A DNA stretch of 64,000 bases from CAVQHY01 sp963712465 (GCA_963712465.1 CAVQHY010000007.1:62001-126000), one strand, 5' to 3'. Counted from the stretch's first letter, positions 1-9,015 are shown. Made by a program: numbers and translations. The notes: a model not told the origin generated them from the sequence alone.

Positions 1-1
1 G

Positions 2-97
2 CGCACACCCGAGCGGATCCGCTTCGGCCCGCTCGTCGACGGTCGTGCCGCCTGGCTCGAAACCGCCGGCTGGCGCTACGGCCGGCTCGGGTTCTAG
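2..97 (+). CDS. 3' end of an unidentified gene (partial)
   Basis: From base 2 an open frame of 31 codons runs to TAG at 95-97 and ends WRYGRLGF. Too little is present to name a family. The next gene lies on the other strand and ends at 156, so the two would converge over 58 bases. The frame may be chance, because long open frames are common in DNA this GC-rich; only its position outside the neighbouring gene supports it. Confidence 0.35.
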   Translation, partial: RTPERIRFGPLVDGRAAWLETAGWRYGRLGF

Positions 98-155
98 CCG
101 ATCCCGCTGCGCTCCTCGATGCGCACGCCGCGCCCGTCCTCGGCGCGCGTGGAGG

Positions 156-959
156 CTATCCGGGCAAGGCCCGTGCCTGCGTGCGGACGGCGTGGCGCCA
201 GGCCTTCTCGTAGTAGGGCGTCAGGAACTCGAGGTGGTCGCGCATCTCGCCCGCCGCGGCATCGGCGTCGGCGGCCTCGACGGCCTCGATGATCCGGCGG
301 TGGTGCTCGTGCACGGCCCGGTGGAACTGGCGGCCGAGCGTCGAGCGGGCGAGATTGGTCTGCAAGACCGAGAAGATCGGCTGAGCGGCGATCGCGAGCA
401 GGGCGTTGCCGCTCGCCTCGATCACGCACGAGTGGAACTCCGAGTTGTAGGCGAACTCCTCCCGCGTTCCCAGGCGTGGCTGATCGGGAGGCACCGTGGC
501 CCGAAGCTTCTCGACGTCGAGCTCGGTGCGCCGCTCCGCGGCAAGTCGCGTCGCCGGGATCTCAACGAGCTCACGCGCCTCGAGCAGCTCCTCCAGGGTG
601 ACGCGCTGGGACTCGGTCAGGAGGTTGACGTTCGCATGGACGAATGCCGAGATGTGATCGACGGTCGGGAGCGTCACGTAGCTGCCACCGGCCGCTCCCT
701 TGGTCGTGCGGATCAGGTTCTGGGTCGCGAGGACGCGCAGCGCCTCGCGAACGGTCGCCCGGCTGACCCCGAAGTCGTGCGCGAGCACCGCCTCGTTCGG
801 GAGCCGGTCGCCCGGCGACAGCCGCCCGCTCAGAATCAGCTCCCTGAGGTGGTCGGCCACCTGCTCGTACGCCTTGCGCACCCTCAGGACAGGCACTACG
901 TCCGGCAGCTCGCGCACCGTCTTCAGTCGACGGTCGGGCGCGAGCGGGCGTCCGGTCAT
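156..959 (-). CDS. GntR family transcriptional regulator, FadR/FCD subfamily
   Basis: A 267-residue repressor-type protein. Residues about 27-97 form the GntR winged helix-turn-helix (GDRLPNEAVLAHDFGVSRAT, then a basic wing with GGSYV). Residues about 110-255 form an all-helical FCD effector domain with candidate metal-binding histidines at H176 (NSEFH), H219/H220 (HEHH) and H242 (RDHLEF). Members of this subfamily commonly sense carboxylates and control the catabolic operon beside them. It is the last gene of the minus-strand run dehydrogenase-hyuA-hyuB-gntR, and its ATG overlaps the hyuB stop in an ATGA. The likely targets are its own operon and the divergent operon starting at 6253, through the gap 6164-6252. 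The effector is unknown. Confidence 0.9.
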   Translation of the reverse strand: MTGRPLAPDRRLKTVRELPDVVPVLRVRKAYEQVADHLRELILSGRLSPGDRLPNEAVLAHDFGVSRATVREALRVLATQNLIRTTKGAAGGSYVTLPTVDHISAFVHANVNLLTESQRVTLEELLEARELVEIPATRLAAERRTELDVEKLRATVPPDQPRLGTREEFAYNSEFHSCVIEASGNALLAIAAQPIFSVLQTNLARSTLGRQFHRAVHEHHRRIIEAVEAADADAAAGEMRDHLEFLTPYYEKAWRHAVRTQARALPG

Positions 960-2863
960 TCGATCCCGTGCTCCCGGTTTCCGGCGATCGAGACCGGACT
1001 GTTGTACCGGACGAGCTGATCCCCCAGGTGCTCGGTCAGCGAGCTTCCCCGTGGTTTCGACCGAAGCTCGGCCCTGAGGGCGTCGGTTGCGGCAACGTCG
1101 AGCTCGAGCGTGACCTCGTCGGCGAAGACGACCCCGTAGGCGTCGCGCGCGAGCTCGACGCTCGTGAAGTCGTCGAGCACGTCCTCGCGCACCTGGGCGG
1201 GATCGCGCTCGAGCGGATCGCCGTACCCGGCGGCATTGGGCTCGCGGAACTCGATGAACTCACCCGCGGCGAACGGGATCCCGGTCACCTTCGCGTCGAG
1301 GTGCTCCTCCCGCGCCGTGTCAGGGTTCTTGCGACACGAGGCGACCAGGCCGTCCCAGCCGCCGAAGACGGCCTTCGGAGGGTCGGTCTGGCGATCGCCC
1401 TCGCACGAGTAGGTGCCGTCGACGAGGAACCGGTTGCGGCGGACGATCCCGATGCCTCCGCGCCATTTCCCCGGAGCGGCGGACTCCGGCCGGAGCTCGT
1501 ACTGATCGCACCGGACCGGGAAGCGCATGTCGAGCTCCTCGATCGGGTTGTTGCGCGTGTTCGCCATCAGGTTGTCGACCGAGTCCATCGCGTCCTTGCC
1601 GAAGCGGCCGCCGTAGGAGCCCTCGTTCACCTCGAGGTAGAGCCAGTACTGGCCGATCGCCTCGTCGAAGCCCGCGTACGCGCAGAAGTGGATGCCGGCC
1701 GAGTTGCCCGCGGTGACCTTGTCCGGCAGCGCATCGGCGAGCGCCAGAATCGTGTTGTCGACGACCCGCTGCACCTGGGTGAACCGCGAGAAGCACGCGC
1801 GCGGGAAGCTCGGGTTGAAGATCGTTCCCTTCGGCGCGATCACGTTGACAGGCCGGAAGACGCCGTCGTTCTGGGGCACATGCTCCGGGAACGTGACCTC
1901 GTCGAGGAGAATCGTGCGGACGGCGTAGTAGGCACCGACGAGCAGCGACCCTTCGAACGGCACATTGAAGCCCGTCGGCACCTCGGGGTTCGACCCGGTC
2001 AGGTCGATCGTGATCTCGTCGCCCTCGACGATGACCCTCGTCTCGACCCGCAGGCGGACTCCGCGGTTGCGCGCGTCGTCGTCGAGGAAGCCGACGACCG
2101 GCCCGTAGACGCCGTCCGGGATCTTCGCGATCTCCGTGCGCAGCATGCGCTCGGAGTAGTCCATCCAGTCGTAGGCCGCGCTCATGACCACCTCGACGCC
2201 GTAGCGCTGAACGAGCCGCAGGAAGCGCTCGCGGCCGAGCTGGCACGCGGCGAGCATGGCGTTCATGTCGCCGCGGTTCATGGTCTCGGTGCGGACGTTG
2301 TCGAAGATCATCCGGTCGACGTCCACGTTCAGCTCGCCGCCCCGGTACCAGCGCAAGCCGTAGTACATCTTCGCCTCCGCGTAGACGTCAAACGCGTCCG
2401 CGTTGATCCCCGGGTACGAGCCGCCGACGTCGAGGACGTGCGCGGTCACCGCTGCGAAGCCCAGAAGCTCGCCGTCGTGGATGATCGGAACGGCCACCGC
2501 GACGTCCGGCGAGTGGGAGGCTCCGAGGTACGGGTGGTTGTGGACGATGACGTCGCCCTCCTCGATGTCGTCTCCGAGCCGGTGCTGGAAGCCGCGGATG
2601 TACCACGGGAGCGAGCCGATGTGCATCGGCGTCGAGTCCGATTCGCAAAACTCGCGGCCCTCCGAGTCGAAGATGCCGGCGCCGAGGTCCTCCGACTCGC
2701 GGATGATCGACGAGTAGGACATGCGGAAGAGCACGCCCGCCATCTCCTTCGCAATCGCGTGGTACGCACCGCCGAGGACGCGGAGCGTGATCGGGTCGAC
2801 CTCGACGCGCGGCCTCGACGGCGGGCCGGGCCGCCGGCCGACCTCGTACTCCGTGACGCTCAT
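956..2863 (-). CDS. hyuB: Hydantoinase B / N-methylhydantoinase B family (HyuB)
   Basis: A 635-residue protein of the HyuB/oxoprolinase C-terminal/acetone carboxylase alpha family. With HyuA it forms a complex for ATP-driven opening of hydantoin, oxoproline or related rings. Family signatures include RESEDLGAGIFDSEGR near the N-terminus, the HNHPYLGASHSPDVAV stretch, and GGRFGKDAMDS in the middle. The start chosen is the ATG at 2863 (MSVTEYEV), because GGAGGTG lies about 7 bases upstream; the frame stays open to 2926 but that extension has no family character. The gene follows hyuA after a 139-base gap holding two palindromes and overlaps gntR by 4 bases. The substrate cannot be read from sequence: hydantoin, N-methylhydantoin and 5-oxoproline are all possible. 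Confidence 0.9.
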   Translation of the reverse strand: MSVTEYEVGRRPGPPSRPRVEVDPITLRVLGGAYHAIAKEMAGVLFRMSYSSIIRESEDLGAGIFDSEGREFCESDSTPMHIGSLPWYIRGFQHRLGDDIEEGDVIVHNHPYLGASHSPDVAVAVPIIHDGELLGFAAVTAHVLDVGGSYPGINADAFDVYAEAKMYYGLRWYRGGELNVDVDRMIFDNVRTETMNRGDMNAMLAACQLGRERFLRLVQRYGVEVVMSAAYDWMDYSERMLRTEIAKIPDGVYGPVVGFLDDDARNRGVRLRVETRVIVEGDEITIDLTGSNPEVPTGFNVPFEGSLLVGAYYAVRTILLDEVTFPEHVPQNDGVFRPVNVIAPKGTIFNPSFPRACFSRFTQVQRVVDNTILALADALPDKVTAGNSAGIHFCAYAGFDEAIGQYWLYLEVNEGSYGGRFGKDAMDSVDNLMANTRNNPIEELDMRFPVRCDQYELRPESAAPGKWRGGIGIVRRNRFLVDGTYSCEGDRQTDPPKAVFGGWDGLVASCRKNPDTAREEHLDAKVTGIPFAAGEFIEFREPNAAGYGDPLERDPAQVREDVLDDFTSVELARDAYGVVFADEVTLELDVAATDALRAELRSKPRGSSLTEHLGDQLVRYNSPVSIAGNREHGIE

Positions 2864-2938
2864 CGACACACCTCCGAGGCGCAGTTGGCACGGTCCGTGA
2901 CACACACGTGCGCCTGCGGGCGGCACGCTCCTGGAAGC

Positions 2939-2967
2939 CCCACCCGGGTGGGTCCCACCCGGGTGGG
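2939..2967. repeat. Tandem palindrome CCCACCCGGGTGGG, two copies
   Basis: Two perfect 14-base palindromes (CCCACCCGGGTGGG at 2939-2952 and 2954-2967) are separated by one T, in the gap between hyuA and hyuB. In RNA each can fold alone, or the first half can pair with the last. A related palindrome with an AA spacer lies at 54210-54227 near the second hydantoinase locus. It may be an operator, an RNA processing or attenuation hairpin, or a short dispersed repeat. Confidence 0.7.
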
Positions 2968-3002
2968 AGAAGTGCGGTCTGGGCCGCGACCGAGCGCGGC
3001 GC

Positions 3003-5123
3003 TCACGCCCGCGCCCCCATCCCCGCAGCGATCTCCCGGGCCTCGGCGGACGCGCCGACCTCGATCACGATGTTCCCGAAGCGGTCGACCTGGGCGTCGA
3101 CCCCGGGCGGGATCACCGTCGTCGAGTCGTACTGAAGCACGATCGCGGGGCCCGTCAGGCGGTAGCCGGCCCGGAGGCGCGCGCGGTCGTAGAGGCGGGT
3201 CGCCACCTTCTCGAGCCGCCCGTCGACGCGGAACCAGGCCTCGCCGTCGCGAACGAGCGCGTCCCCCGGGTCGTCGCCGTCCTTCTCCACCTCCAGATTC
3301 GCCAGCGGCGGCATCAACCCGATGCCGCGAACGCGGACGTTGGGAATCTCGATGTCCGAGTCCTCGAACCGCCGCGAGTACTCACGCTCGTGGCTGTCGT
3401 TGAAGTCGGCGTGCAGCTTCTGCACCCAGTCGTCGTCGATCGCGCCCGACCCGGCGTCGACGCGTAGCTCGTAGCCCTGGCCCAGGTAGCGGCACTCCGC
3501 GATCCGCTGGATCACCACCTGGTCGGCGGCGATGCCGTCCTCCTCGAGCTGGGCGCGTGCCTGCTCCTCGAGCTCTTCGAACGCCTGCTGGAGCGCGGCC
3601 GCGTCCAGCGCCGACACCCGCTGATACGTCGTCGTCACGTACTCGTAGACCATGTCCGTCGCGAGCAGCCCCATCGCGGCGGTGACGCCCGGGTACGGCG
3701 GCACGAGGACGTTCGGCGTCCCGACCTCGAGCGCGATCTGAGCCGCGAACAGCGGCCCTGCGCCCCCCTCCGCCACGAGCGCGAAGTCCCGTGGGTCGTA
3801 GCCCTTGCGGACCGAGTTTTCCTCGATCGACTGCACCATCGAGTGCGTGAGGATCTGGACGGCCCCCATCGACGCCTCCTCGACGGTCATCCCGAGCGCC
3901 TTCGCAGGCCCCTCCTCGAAGGCACGGCGGGCGAGAACCCCGTCGAGCTTCATGCCGCCGCCGAGAAAGTCCTCGGCCGAGAGCCAGCCGAGATTGACCA
4001 TCGCGTCGGTCGCGGTCGGCTCCGTTCCCCCACGGCCGTAGGCGGCGGGGCCCGGGTCGGCGCCGGCGGAGCGTGGCCCGACGCGGTAGATGCCACCCTG
4101 ATCGACGTAGGCGATCGAGCCGCCGCCGGCGCCGATCGTGTCGACGTCGACCATCGGGATCATCGCCTGGTACGGGCCGACCTTCGTGTCCAGCAGATGC
4201 TTCATCCGCAGGTTTCCGTCCTGCGCCAGGCCGATGTCCGCCGACGTGCCGCCCACGTCCAGCGTGATCACGTTGCCGTAGCCCGCCTGCTTCCCGGCCC
4301 AGATGCCGCCGACGACGCCGGCGACGGGCCCCGACATGAGGAGATTGACCGGCCGACGCGTCGCCGCCTCGGCGGTGGCGACGCCGCTCGCCGAGGTCAT
4401 CAGGTGCAAGCCGGTCCGCACCCCGAGCCCACGGAGCTCCTCCTCGAGCCGACCGACGTACGTCGCGACCTTTGGGCCGACGTAGGCGTTCAGGCAGACC
4501 GTCGAGAACCGCTCGTACTCGCGGTACTGCGGGAGCACCTCCGACGAGACGGAGAGGAACGCCTCCGGAAACTCCTCCCGCACGATCTCGGCCACCCGTG
4601 CCTCGTGCGCGGGGTTGAGGAACGAGAAGAGGAAGCACACCGCCACGGCCTCGACCCCGGCTGCCTTGAGCCGCCGCACCTGCTCGCGCGCCTTCTCCTC
4701 GTCCAGGGGAACGAGCGCGACGCCGTCCTTCGTGATCCGCTCCGGGACGGTGAGGCGGTAGCGACGGCGGACGATCGGATACCGCTGCCAGGGCAGGTCC
4801 TGGTAGTTGGAGAAGTTGAGCGGCTTCTTGTGGCGCGCGATGTGGAGGATGTCGCGATAGCCCTCGGTGGTGATCATCCCGACGGTGGCGCCGTTGTGCT
4901 CGATGACGATGTTCGTCGCGATCGTCGTGCCGTGGAACACCTGGTCGAGCGACGAGGGCGTCTCACCGGCCGCGGCGGTGAGCTCCTGGATCCCCTGAAC
5001 CGTTCCCTGCGACGGGTCGGCGGGAGTCGTCGGCAGCTTGTGGACGAGCACCCTGCCCATCTCGTCGTCGACATAGATCAGATCGGTGAACGTCCCGCCG
5101 ACGTCCACGCCGATGCGCTTCAC
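3003..5123 (-). CDS. hyuA: Hydantoinase A / N-methylhydantoinase A family (HyuA)
   Basis: A 706-residue ATPase-fold subunit (ASKHA fold) of the hydantoinase/oxoprolinase/acetone carboxylase beta family. The N-terminus has the phosphate-binding motif RIGVDVGGTFTDL, and a second motif TLDVGGTSADIGL follows near residue 290. These are the nucleotide sites by which the family phosphorylates substrate before ring opening. The start is GTG at 5123; its first bases overlap the TGA of the upstream dehydrogenase as GTGA, so translation is coupled. Length is normal for the family. HyuB follows, so a complete HyuAB pair is encoded. The preceding dehydrogenase and the divergent lyase/hydratase operon suggest that the product is oxidised further, but the substrate is not determined. 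Confidence 0.92.
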   Translation of the reverse strand: MKRIGVDVGGTFTDLIYVDDEMGRVLVHKLPTTPADPSQGTVQGIQELTAAAGETPSSLDQVFHGTTIATNIVIEHNGATVGMITTEGYRDILHIARHKKPLNFSNYQDLPWQRYPIVRRRYRLTVPERITKDGVALVPLDEEKAREQVRRLKAAGVEAVAVCFLFSFLNPAHEARVAEIVREEFPEAFLSVSSEVLPQYREYERFSTVCLNAYVGPKVATYVGRLEEELRGLGVRTGLHLMTSASGVATAEAATRRPVNLLMSGPVAGVVGGIWAGKQAGYGNVITLDVGGTSADIGLAQDGNLRMKHLLDTKVGPYQAMIPMVDVDTIGAGGGSIAYVDQGGIYRVGPRSAGADPGPAAYGRGGTEPTATDAMVNLGWLSAEDFLGGGMKLDGVLARRAFEEGPAKALGMTVEEASMGAVQILTHSMVQSIEENSVRKGYDPRDFALVAEGGAGPLFAAQIALEVGTPNVLVPPYPGVTAAMGLLATDMVYEYVTTTYQRVSALDAAALQQAFEELEEQARAQLEEDGIAADQVVIQRIAECRYLGQGYELRVDAGSGAIDDDWVQKLHADFNDSHEREYSRRFEDSDIEIPNVRVRGIGLMPPLANLEVEKDGDDPGDALVRDGEAWFRVDGRLEKVATRLYDRARLRAGYRLTGPAIVLQYDSTTVIPPGVDAQVDRFGNIVIEVGASAEAREIAAGMGARA

Positions 5124-6163
5124 CCTCCGCTCCCGGGCGTGAGGACGATCTTGCCGAAGAAGTCGCGACTCTCCATCAGCTCCATCGCCTCCTTCGCATG
5201 CTCAAGCGGAAACGTAGCCGCGACCTGCGGCCGCAGTGCTCCGCGCGCGGCGAGCTCGAAGCAGGTCTCCACCTCGTTGCGGGTGAACACGAACGAGCCG
5301 ATGATCGAGAGCTGTCGCCGAAAGAACGGGATGATGTCGAACGGCACGACCTCGCCGGAGTGCGCGCCGCAGATGACGAGCCGCCCGTCCTTCGTCAGCG
5401 AGTCGAGCCCCTTCTGGAACAACTCGCCGCCCGTGTGCTCGTAGACGACGTCGACGCCGTTGTCGCCCGTCGCCTTCATCACCTCCTCGACCACATCCTG
5501 CGTGGCGTAGTTGATGCCGACGTCGAGGCCGAGCTCCTTCGCCTGCGCGAGCTTGTCGTCGCGGCTCGAGGTTCCGATCACGGTCGCTCCCGCCAGCTTC
5601 GCAACCTGTACGGCCGCCGAGCCGATCCCGCTCCCGACGGAGTTGACGAGCACCGTCTCGCCCGGTTGCACCCGCGCGCGGGTGATGAGCATGTGCCACG
5701 CCGTTCCGAACGCGATGTGCGTCGCTGCGGCCTCGACGTCGGAGAGGCTCTCGGGTACGCGGACGAGCTGGGATGCCTTGGCCACCATCCGCTCGGCGTA
5801 GGCACCGGACGAGCCGATGCTGATGAACCACGAGGGCGCGACGCACAGCGACTCCCGGCCCGTGCGGCAGTACCGGCAGTCGCCGCACGTGGCGATCAGG
5901 TACGGCGAGACACGGTCGCCGACCTGCCAGCCGTCGACGCCGTCCCCGAGCGTCGTGATGCGGCCGACGGGCTCGACGCCGAGGACATGCGGGAACTGGA
6001 TCGGAAAGCGAGAGGTGCCTTCGCGCGCGTCGATGTCGAGGTGGTTGAGCGCGCTCGCGGTGATCTCGATCTGCACCTCGCCCGGGCCGGGCTGGGGCTC
6101 TGCGACCTCGACCAGCTCGAGGACGTCTGAGTGCCCGAACTCGCGAAACACGACCGCCTTCAC
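5120..6163 (-). CDS. Zinc-type medium-chain dehydrogenase/reductase
   Basis: A 347-residue MDR-family alcohol dehydrogenase or quinone-reductase-like enzyme. The GroES-like domain carries the structural zinc loop with four cysteines (CGDCRYC, then ESLC). The NAD(P)-binding Rossmann fold begins near LVNSVGSGIGSAAVQVAKLAG. The usual catalytic zinc ligands look absent: NHLD replaces the Cys-His motif and GVEPVG replaces GHEPVG, so it may reduce an enone or quinone rather than oxidise an alcohol. The start is GTG at 6163, seven bases after a perfect AGGAGG; the frame continues upstream to 6247 but without a ribosome site. It heads the operon with hyuA, hyuB and gntR. Confidence 0.85.
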   Translation of the reverse strand: MKAVVFREFGHSDVLELVEVAEPQPGPGEVQIEITASALNHLDIDAREGTSRFPIQFPHVLGVEPVGRITTLGDGVDGWQVGDRVSPYLIATCGDCRYCRTGRESLCVAPSWFISIGSSGAYAERMVAKASQLVRVPESLSDVEAAATHIAFGTAWHMLITRARVQPGETVLVNSVGSGIGSAAVQVAKLAGATVIGTSSRDDKLAQAKELGLDVGINYATQDVVEEVMKATGDNGVDVVYEHTGGELFQKGLDSLTKDGRLVICGAHSGEVVPFDIIPFFRRQLSIIGSFVFTRNEVETCFELAARGALRPQVAATFPLEHAKEAMELMESRDFFGKIVLTPGSGG

Positions 6164-6221
6164 GCGAAGACCTCCTGGTCGGCGGGTGGAAACATCGATC
6201 GGATTGCCCGAGCTTGCGTTT

Positions 6222-6235
6222 ATGTCTGACTTTCG
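6222..6235. promoter_or_regulatory. Candidate operator, repeated at 60621-60634
   Basis: The 14 bases ATGTCTGACTTTCG lie in the 89-base gap between the divergent starts at 6163 and 6253 and recur exactly at 60621-60634 upstream of the second hydantoinase operon. The core ATGTC-T-GACTT is a near palindrome. FCD-type GntR regulators often bind short GTC/GAC dyads, so it is a reasonable binding site for the GntR protein encoded at 156-959. This is inferred; no binding data are visible. Confidence 0.4.
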
Positions 6236-6252
6236 AGAATCTGTCAACCTGC

Positions 6253-7095
6253 ATGCCGACGCTGGCCACAGCCCGGTCGTTTCTGTTCGTTCCGGGGAAC
6301 GACGAGCGGAAGGTGCGGAAGGCGTTCGAGGCGGAAGCGGACGCCGTGATCGTCGATCTCGAGGACGCCGTGCCCCCTGCCGAGAAGCTCGAGGCTCGCA
6401 CTGTCGCCCGGTCGCTTCTCGGCGACATCGCCACCCCGAGCCTCAGGCTGGTCCGCATCAACGGGGCCGAAACCGGGCTCTTTCACGGCGATCTCGAGAC
6501 CGCGGTCGAGGCGCACGTGGACGGCATCGTCTTGCCGAAGGCGGCGCCCCGGTCGGTCGAGGCCATGGGCGAGCTCGAAGTTCCCGTGGTCGCGATCGTC
6601 GAGACTGCCCGTGGGCTGCGAGACGTCTCGGCGACGTCCGGCGACGACCGCGTGGTCGCGCTCGTGCTCGGCGCCGTCGACCTCGGGCTCGAGCTCGGCC
6701 TCGAGCCACGAGCAGATGGACAGGAGCTCCTCCTTGCCCGCTCGACGCTCGTCGTCGAGTCGGCCGCGGCGGGCCTGCGCGCTCCGATCGACCAGGTGTG
6801 GACAAACGTGAAGGACATGGAAGGGCTCCGGAGCGACTGCGACCTCGCCCGCTCGCTCGGCTTCCGCGGCAAGGCGTGCATCCACCCGACCCACGTCGGC
6901 GTGATCAACGACGCGTTCTCCCCGAGCGCAGCGGAGCTCGAGCACGCCCGGCGCGTGCTCGAGGCATACGAGCACGCCGCCTCCGACGGTCGCGGGGCCG
7001 TCGCTCTGAACGGCGAGATGATCGATCTGCCCGTCGTCGAGCGGGCGCGACAGCTGCTGAACGACGCGAAAGGACACATCGCGCATGTCGACTGA
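6253..7095 (+). CDS. HpcH/HpaI aldolase / CitE-like acyl-CoA lyase
   Basis: A 280-residue TIM-barrel lyase of the citrate lyase beta/malyl-CoA/citramalyl-CoA lyase family. Visible signatures are RSFLFVPGNDERKV at the N-terminus, VDLEDAVPPAEK (magnesium and substrate loop), LVRINGAET, IVETARGL, GAVDLGLELG and the C-terminal KACIHPTHV. The start is the ATG at 6253, which gives the standard N-terminus; an in-frame ATG at 6214 adds a non-conserved leader. It opens a plus-strand operon with a MaoC hydratase, a MmgE/PrpD protein and an acyl-CoA dehydrogenase. The CitE-MaoC-dehydrogenase set recalls the mycobacterial Rv2498c-Rv2500c genes for itaconate and leucine breakdown, so a citramalyl-CoA or methylmalyl-CoA-type substrate is plausible. 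Confidence 0.85.
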   Translation: MPTLATARSFLFVPGNDERKVRKAFEAEADAVIVDLEDAVPPAEKLEARTVARSLLGDIATPSLRLVRINGAETGLFHGDLETAVEAHVDGIVLPKAAPRSVEAMGELEVPVVAIVETARGLRDVSATSGDDRVVALVLGAVDLGLELGLEPRADGQELLLARSTLVVESAAAGLRAPIDQVWTNVKDMEGLRSDCDLARSLGFRGKACIHPTHVGVINDAFSPSAAELEHARRVLEAYEHAASDGRGAVALNGEMIDLPVVERARQLLNDAKGHIAHVD

Positions 7096-7618
7096 CGCGA
7101 CGGCGGCGCCGAAGGTCTGGCGCGGCCGCTTCTACGAGGACTTCGACGTCGGTGACGTCTTCGAGAGCCGCCTCGGCCGCACGATCACCGAGACGGACAA
7201 CATCTGGTTCACGTGCCTGACGCTGAACACCAACCAGATGCACCTCAACACGCCCTACGCGGAGCGGACGCGCTTCGGGCAGCAGCTCGTCAACTCGGCC
7301 TTCACGCTCGCGCTCGTCGTCGGCCTCACCGTTCCCGACACGAGCGAGAACGCCGCCGCCAATCTGGCCTGGAACGACATCAGGTTGCCGAAGCCGGTCT
7401 TCGTCGGCGACACGCTCTGGGCCGAGAGCGAGATCACGGAGGTGCGACCGTCGAAGTCCAATCCGAACGTGGGCATCGTCTCGATGCGCTGCCGCGGCAT
7501 CAACCAGCGTCGCGAGGTCGTGATCGAGTTCACGCGGACGTTCATGGTCTACAAGCGCGATGCCCCCGAGGTGACCAACACCTTCCCGGGCACCGACGAG
7601 GGCTGGACCGTCGAATGA
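7085..7618 (+). CDS. MaoC-like hot-dog dehydratase
   Basis: A 177-residue single hot-dog domain protein. The catalytic region reads ITETDNIWFTCLTLNTNQMH. The usual hydratase-2 aspartate is replaced by asparagine while the histidine is kept, as I recall for the mesaconyl/itaconyl-CoA hydratase-like branch. FGQQLVNSAFTLALVVGL and the closing RTFMVYKR stretch also fit MaoC proteins. Its start overlaps the lyase stop by 11 bases and its stop overlaps the next start in ATGA, so the genes are coupled. The likely role is reversible hydration of an unsaturated dicarboxyl-CoA that the adjacent lyase then cleaves, or the reverse. The exact acyl group is not known. Confidence 0.85.
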   Translation: MSTDATAAPKVWRGRFYEDFDVGDVFESRLGRTITETDNIWFTCLTLNTNQMHLNTPYAERTRFGQQLVNSAFTLALVVGLTVPDTSENAAANLAWNDIRLPKPVFVGDTLWAESEITEVRPSKSNPNVGIVSMRCRGINQRREVVIEFTRTFMVYKRDAPEVTNTFPGTDEGWTVE

Positions 7619-9015
7619 GCACTGCGGCCGAGCGTCTGGCGGAATGGGCAGTCGGGCTGACGATCGACGACATCCCGGCCGAGGTCGCCCAGCACGCGAA
7701 GCTCCATCTGCTCGACGTCCTCGGCTGCGGGCTTGCCGCGAGCGCGCTCGACGTCGCGAGCGAGGGCCGCACGGCGATGGCAGAGCTCGGGGGGCCCGAC
7801 GAGGCAACCGTGATCGGCTCGGCGGCGGGCATGCCGGCGGCGAACGCGGCGTTCGCGAACGCGATGATCTGCCACGGCCTCGACTTCGACGACACTCACG
7901 CCGACTCGGTCAGTCACGTCTCGACCGTGACCTGCCCTGTCGCGCTCGCCGTCGCCGAGGCGCATGGTGCCTCCGGGCGCGACGCGCTGGCCGCGATCGT
8001 CGCGGGCAACGAGACGACTGCCCGGATCGGCATGGCCGCCGCGGGCCTCTTCCACGAGCGCGGCTTCCATCCGACCGCGATCTGCGGCGTGTTCGGGGCA
8101 GTAGCCGCCGGTGCAAACCTCATGAACCTGGGTGCAGCGAGGGCGACGAGCGCGTTCGGCATCGCGGGCTCGTTCGCCGGTGGGCTCTTCGCCTACCTCG
8201 CCGACGGCACGGCGACGAAGCCGATGCACCCGGCCTGGGCGGCGCACGGCGGCGTGCTCGCGGCCCGGCTGGCCGCCCACGGCGCGGAGGGCCCGCCGAG
8301 CGTGCTCGAGGGGAAGTTCGGCCTCTACCACGCATTTCTCGACGCAGCCGAGGGGGAGATCGACATCGACGGGCAGGTCGCCGATCTCGGTGAGCGGTGG
8401 GAGACGCCGCGGATCGCCTACAAGCCCTATCCCGCGTGCCACTTCGCCCACGGAGCGCTCGGCGCGACGGCCGACGCTGCCGTCGGTGTCAGCGCGGACG
8501 ACGTCGCCGAGGTCGTCGTCACGGTGCCCGAAGCGGGTGTCTCGCTCGTGCTGGAGCCCGCCGCTGCCAAGCAGGCCCCGCGCACCGAGTACGAGGCGAA
8601 GTTCTCGCTCCAGTACTCGGCCGCCTCGATGATCGTCCGCGGGTCGGCCGGCGTGGCCGACTACATGCCCGATGCGATCGATGACCCGCGCGTGCTCGAC
8701 CTCGCCCGGCGCGTCCGCTACGAGGTGAAGGACTACCCGACGTACCCCCAGGCGTTCCCGGGCGGGGTACGCATCGTGACGAAGGACGGGCGCACCATCG
8801 AGGCGGAGCTCGCGTACCAGCGCGGCGGCCCCGACGCGCCCTGGTCGGCCGACGAGGTGCTGGCGAAGTTCCGCGCGAACGTGGCGCATGCACTGACGGA
8901 TGCCGACGCGGAGGCGCTCATGGAAACCGCTCTCACTCTCGAGGAGCAGGAGCAGCTGCGCCCAGCGCTAGCACCGCTCGCCCGTGTGACGGCCGCGGAG
9001 TGGATCGCCGGGTGA
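7615..9015 (+). CDS. MmgE/PrpD family protein
   Basis: A 466-residue protein of the 2-methylcitrate dehydratase/cis-aconitate decarboxylase/iminodisuccinate epimerase superfamily. Typical features are the helical N-terminus (AKLHLLDVLGCGLAAS), the active-site region HGLDFDDTH near residue 85, the GAVAAGANLMNLG segment, and YKPYPACHFAHGALGA around residue 270. The start is the ATG at 7615, which overlaps the MaoC stop (ATGA); the open frame runs further upstream only as overlap with the preceding gene. The family includes dehydratases and decarboxylases of tricarboxylates. With the neighbouring CitE and MaoC proteins it could act on an itaconate, aconitate or methylcitrate-like acid, but no member-specific motif lets me choose. 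Confidence 0.85.
   Translation: MSTAAERLAEWAVGLTIDDIPAEVAQHAKLHLLDVLGCGLAASALDVASEGRTAMAELGGPDEATVIGSAAGMPAANAAFANAMICHGLDFDDTHADSVSHVSTVTCPVALAVAEAHGASGRDALAAIVAGNETTARIGMAAAGLFHERGFHPTAICGVFGAVAAGANLMNLGAARATSAFGIAGSFAGGLFAYLADGTATKPMHPAWAAHGGVLAARLAAHGAEGPPSVLEGKFGLYHAFLDAAEGEIDIDGQVADLGERWETPRIAYKPYPACHFAHGALGATADAAVGVSADDVAEVVVTVPEAGVSLVLEPAAAKQAPRTEYEAKFSLQYSAASMIVRGSAGVADYMPDAIDDPRVLDLARRVRYEVKDYPTYPQAFPGGVRIVTKDGRTIEAELAYQRGGPDAPWSADEVLAKFRANVAHALTDADAEALMETALTLEEQEQLRPALAPLARVTAAEWIAG

Noticed and set aside
968..3403. Very long open frame on the plus strand opposite hyuB
   Set aside because: It mirrors hyuB in the antisense frame, is dominated by Arg/Asp/Val/Leu typical of GC-rich shadows, and has no recognisable domain.
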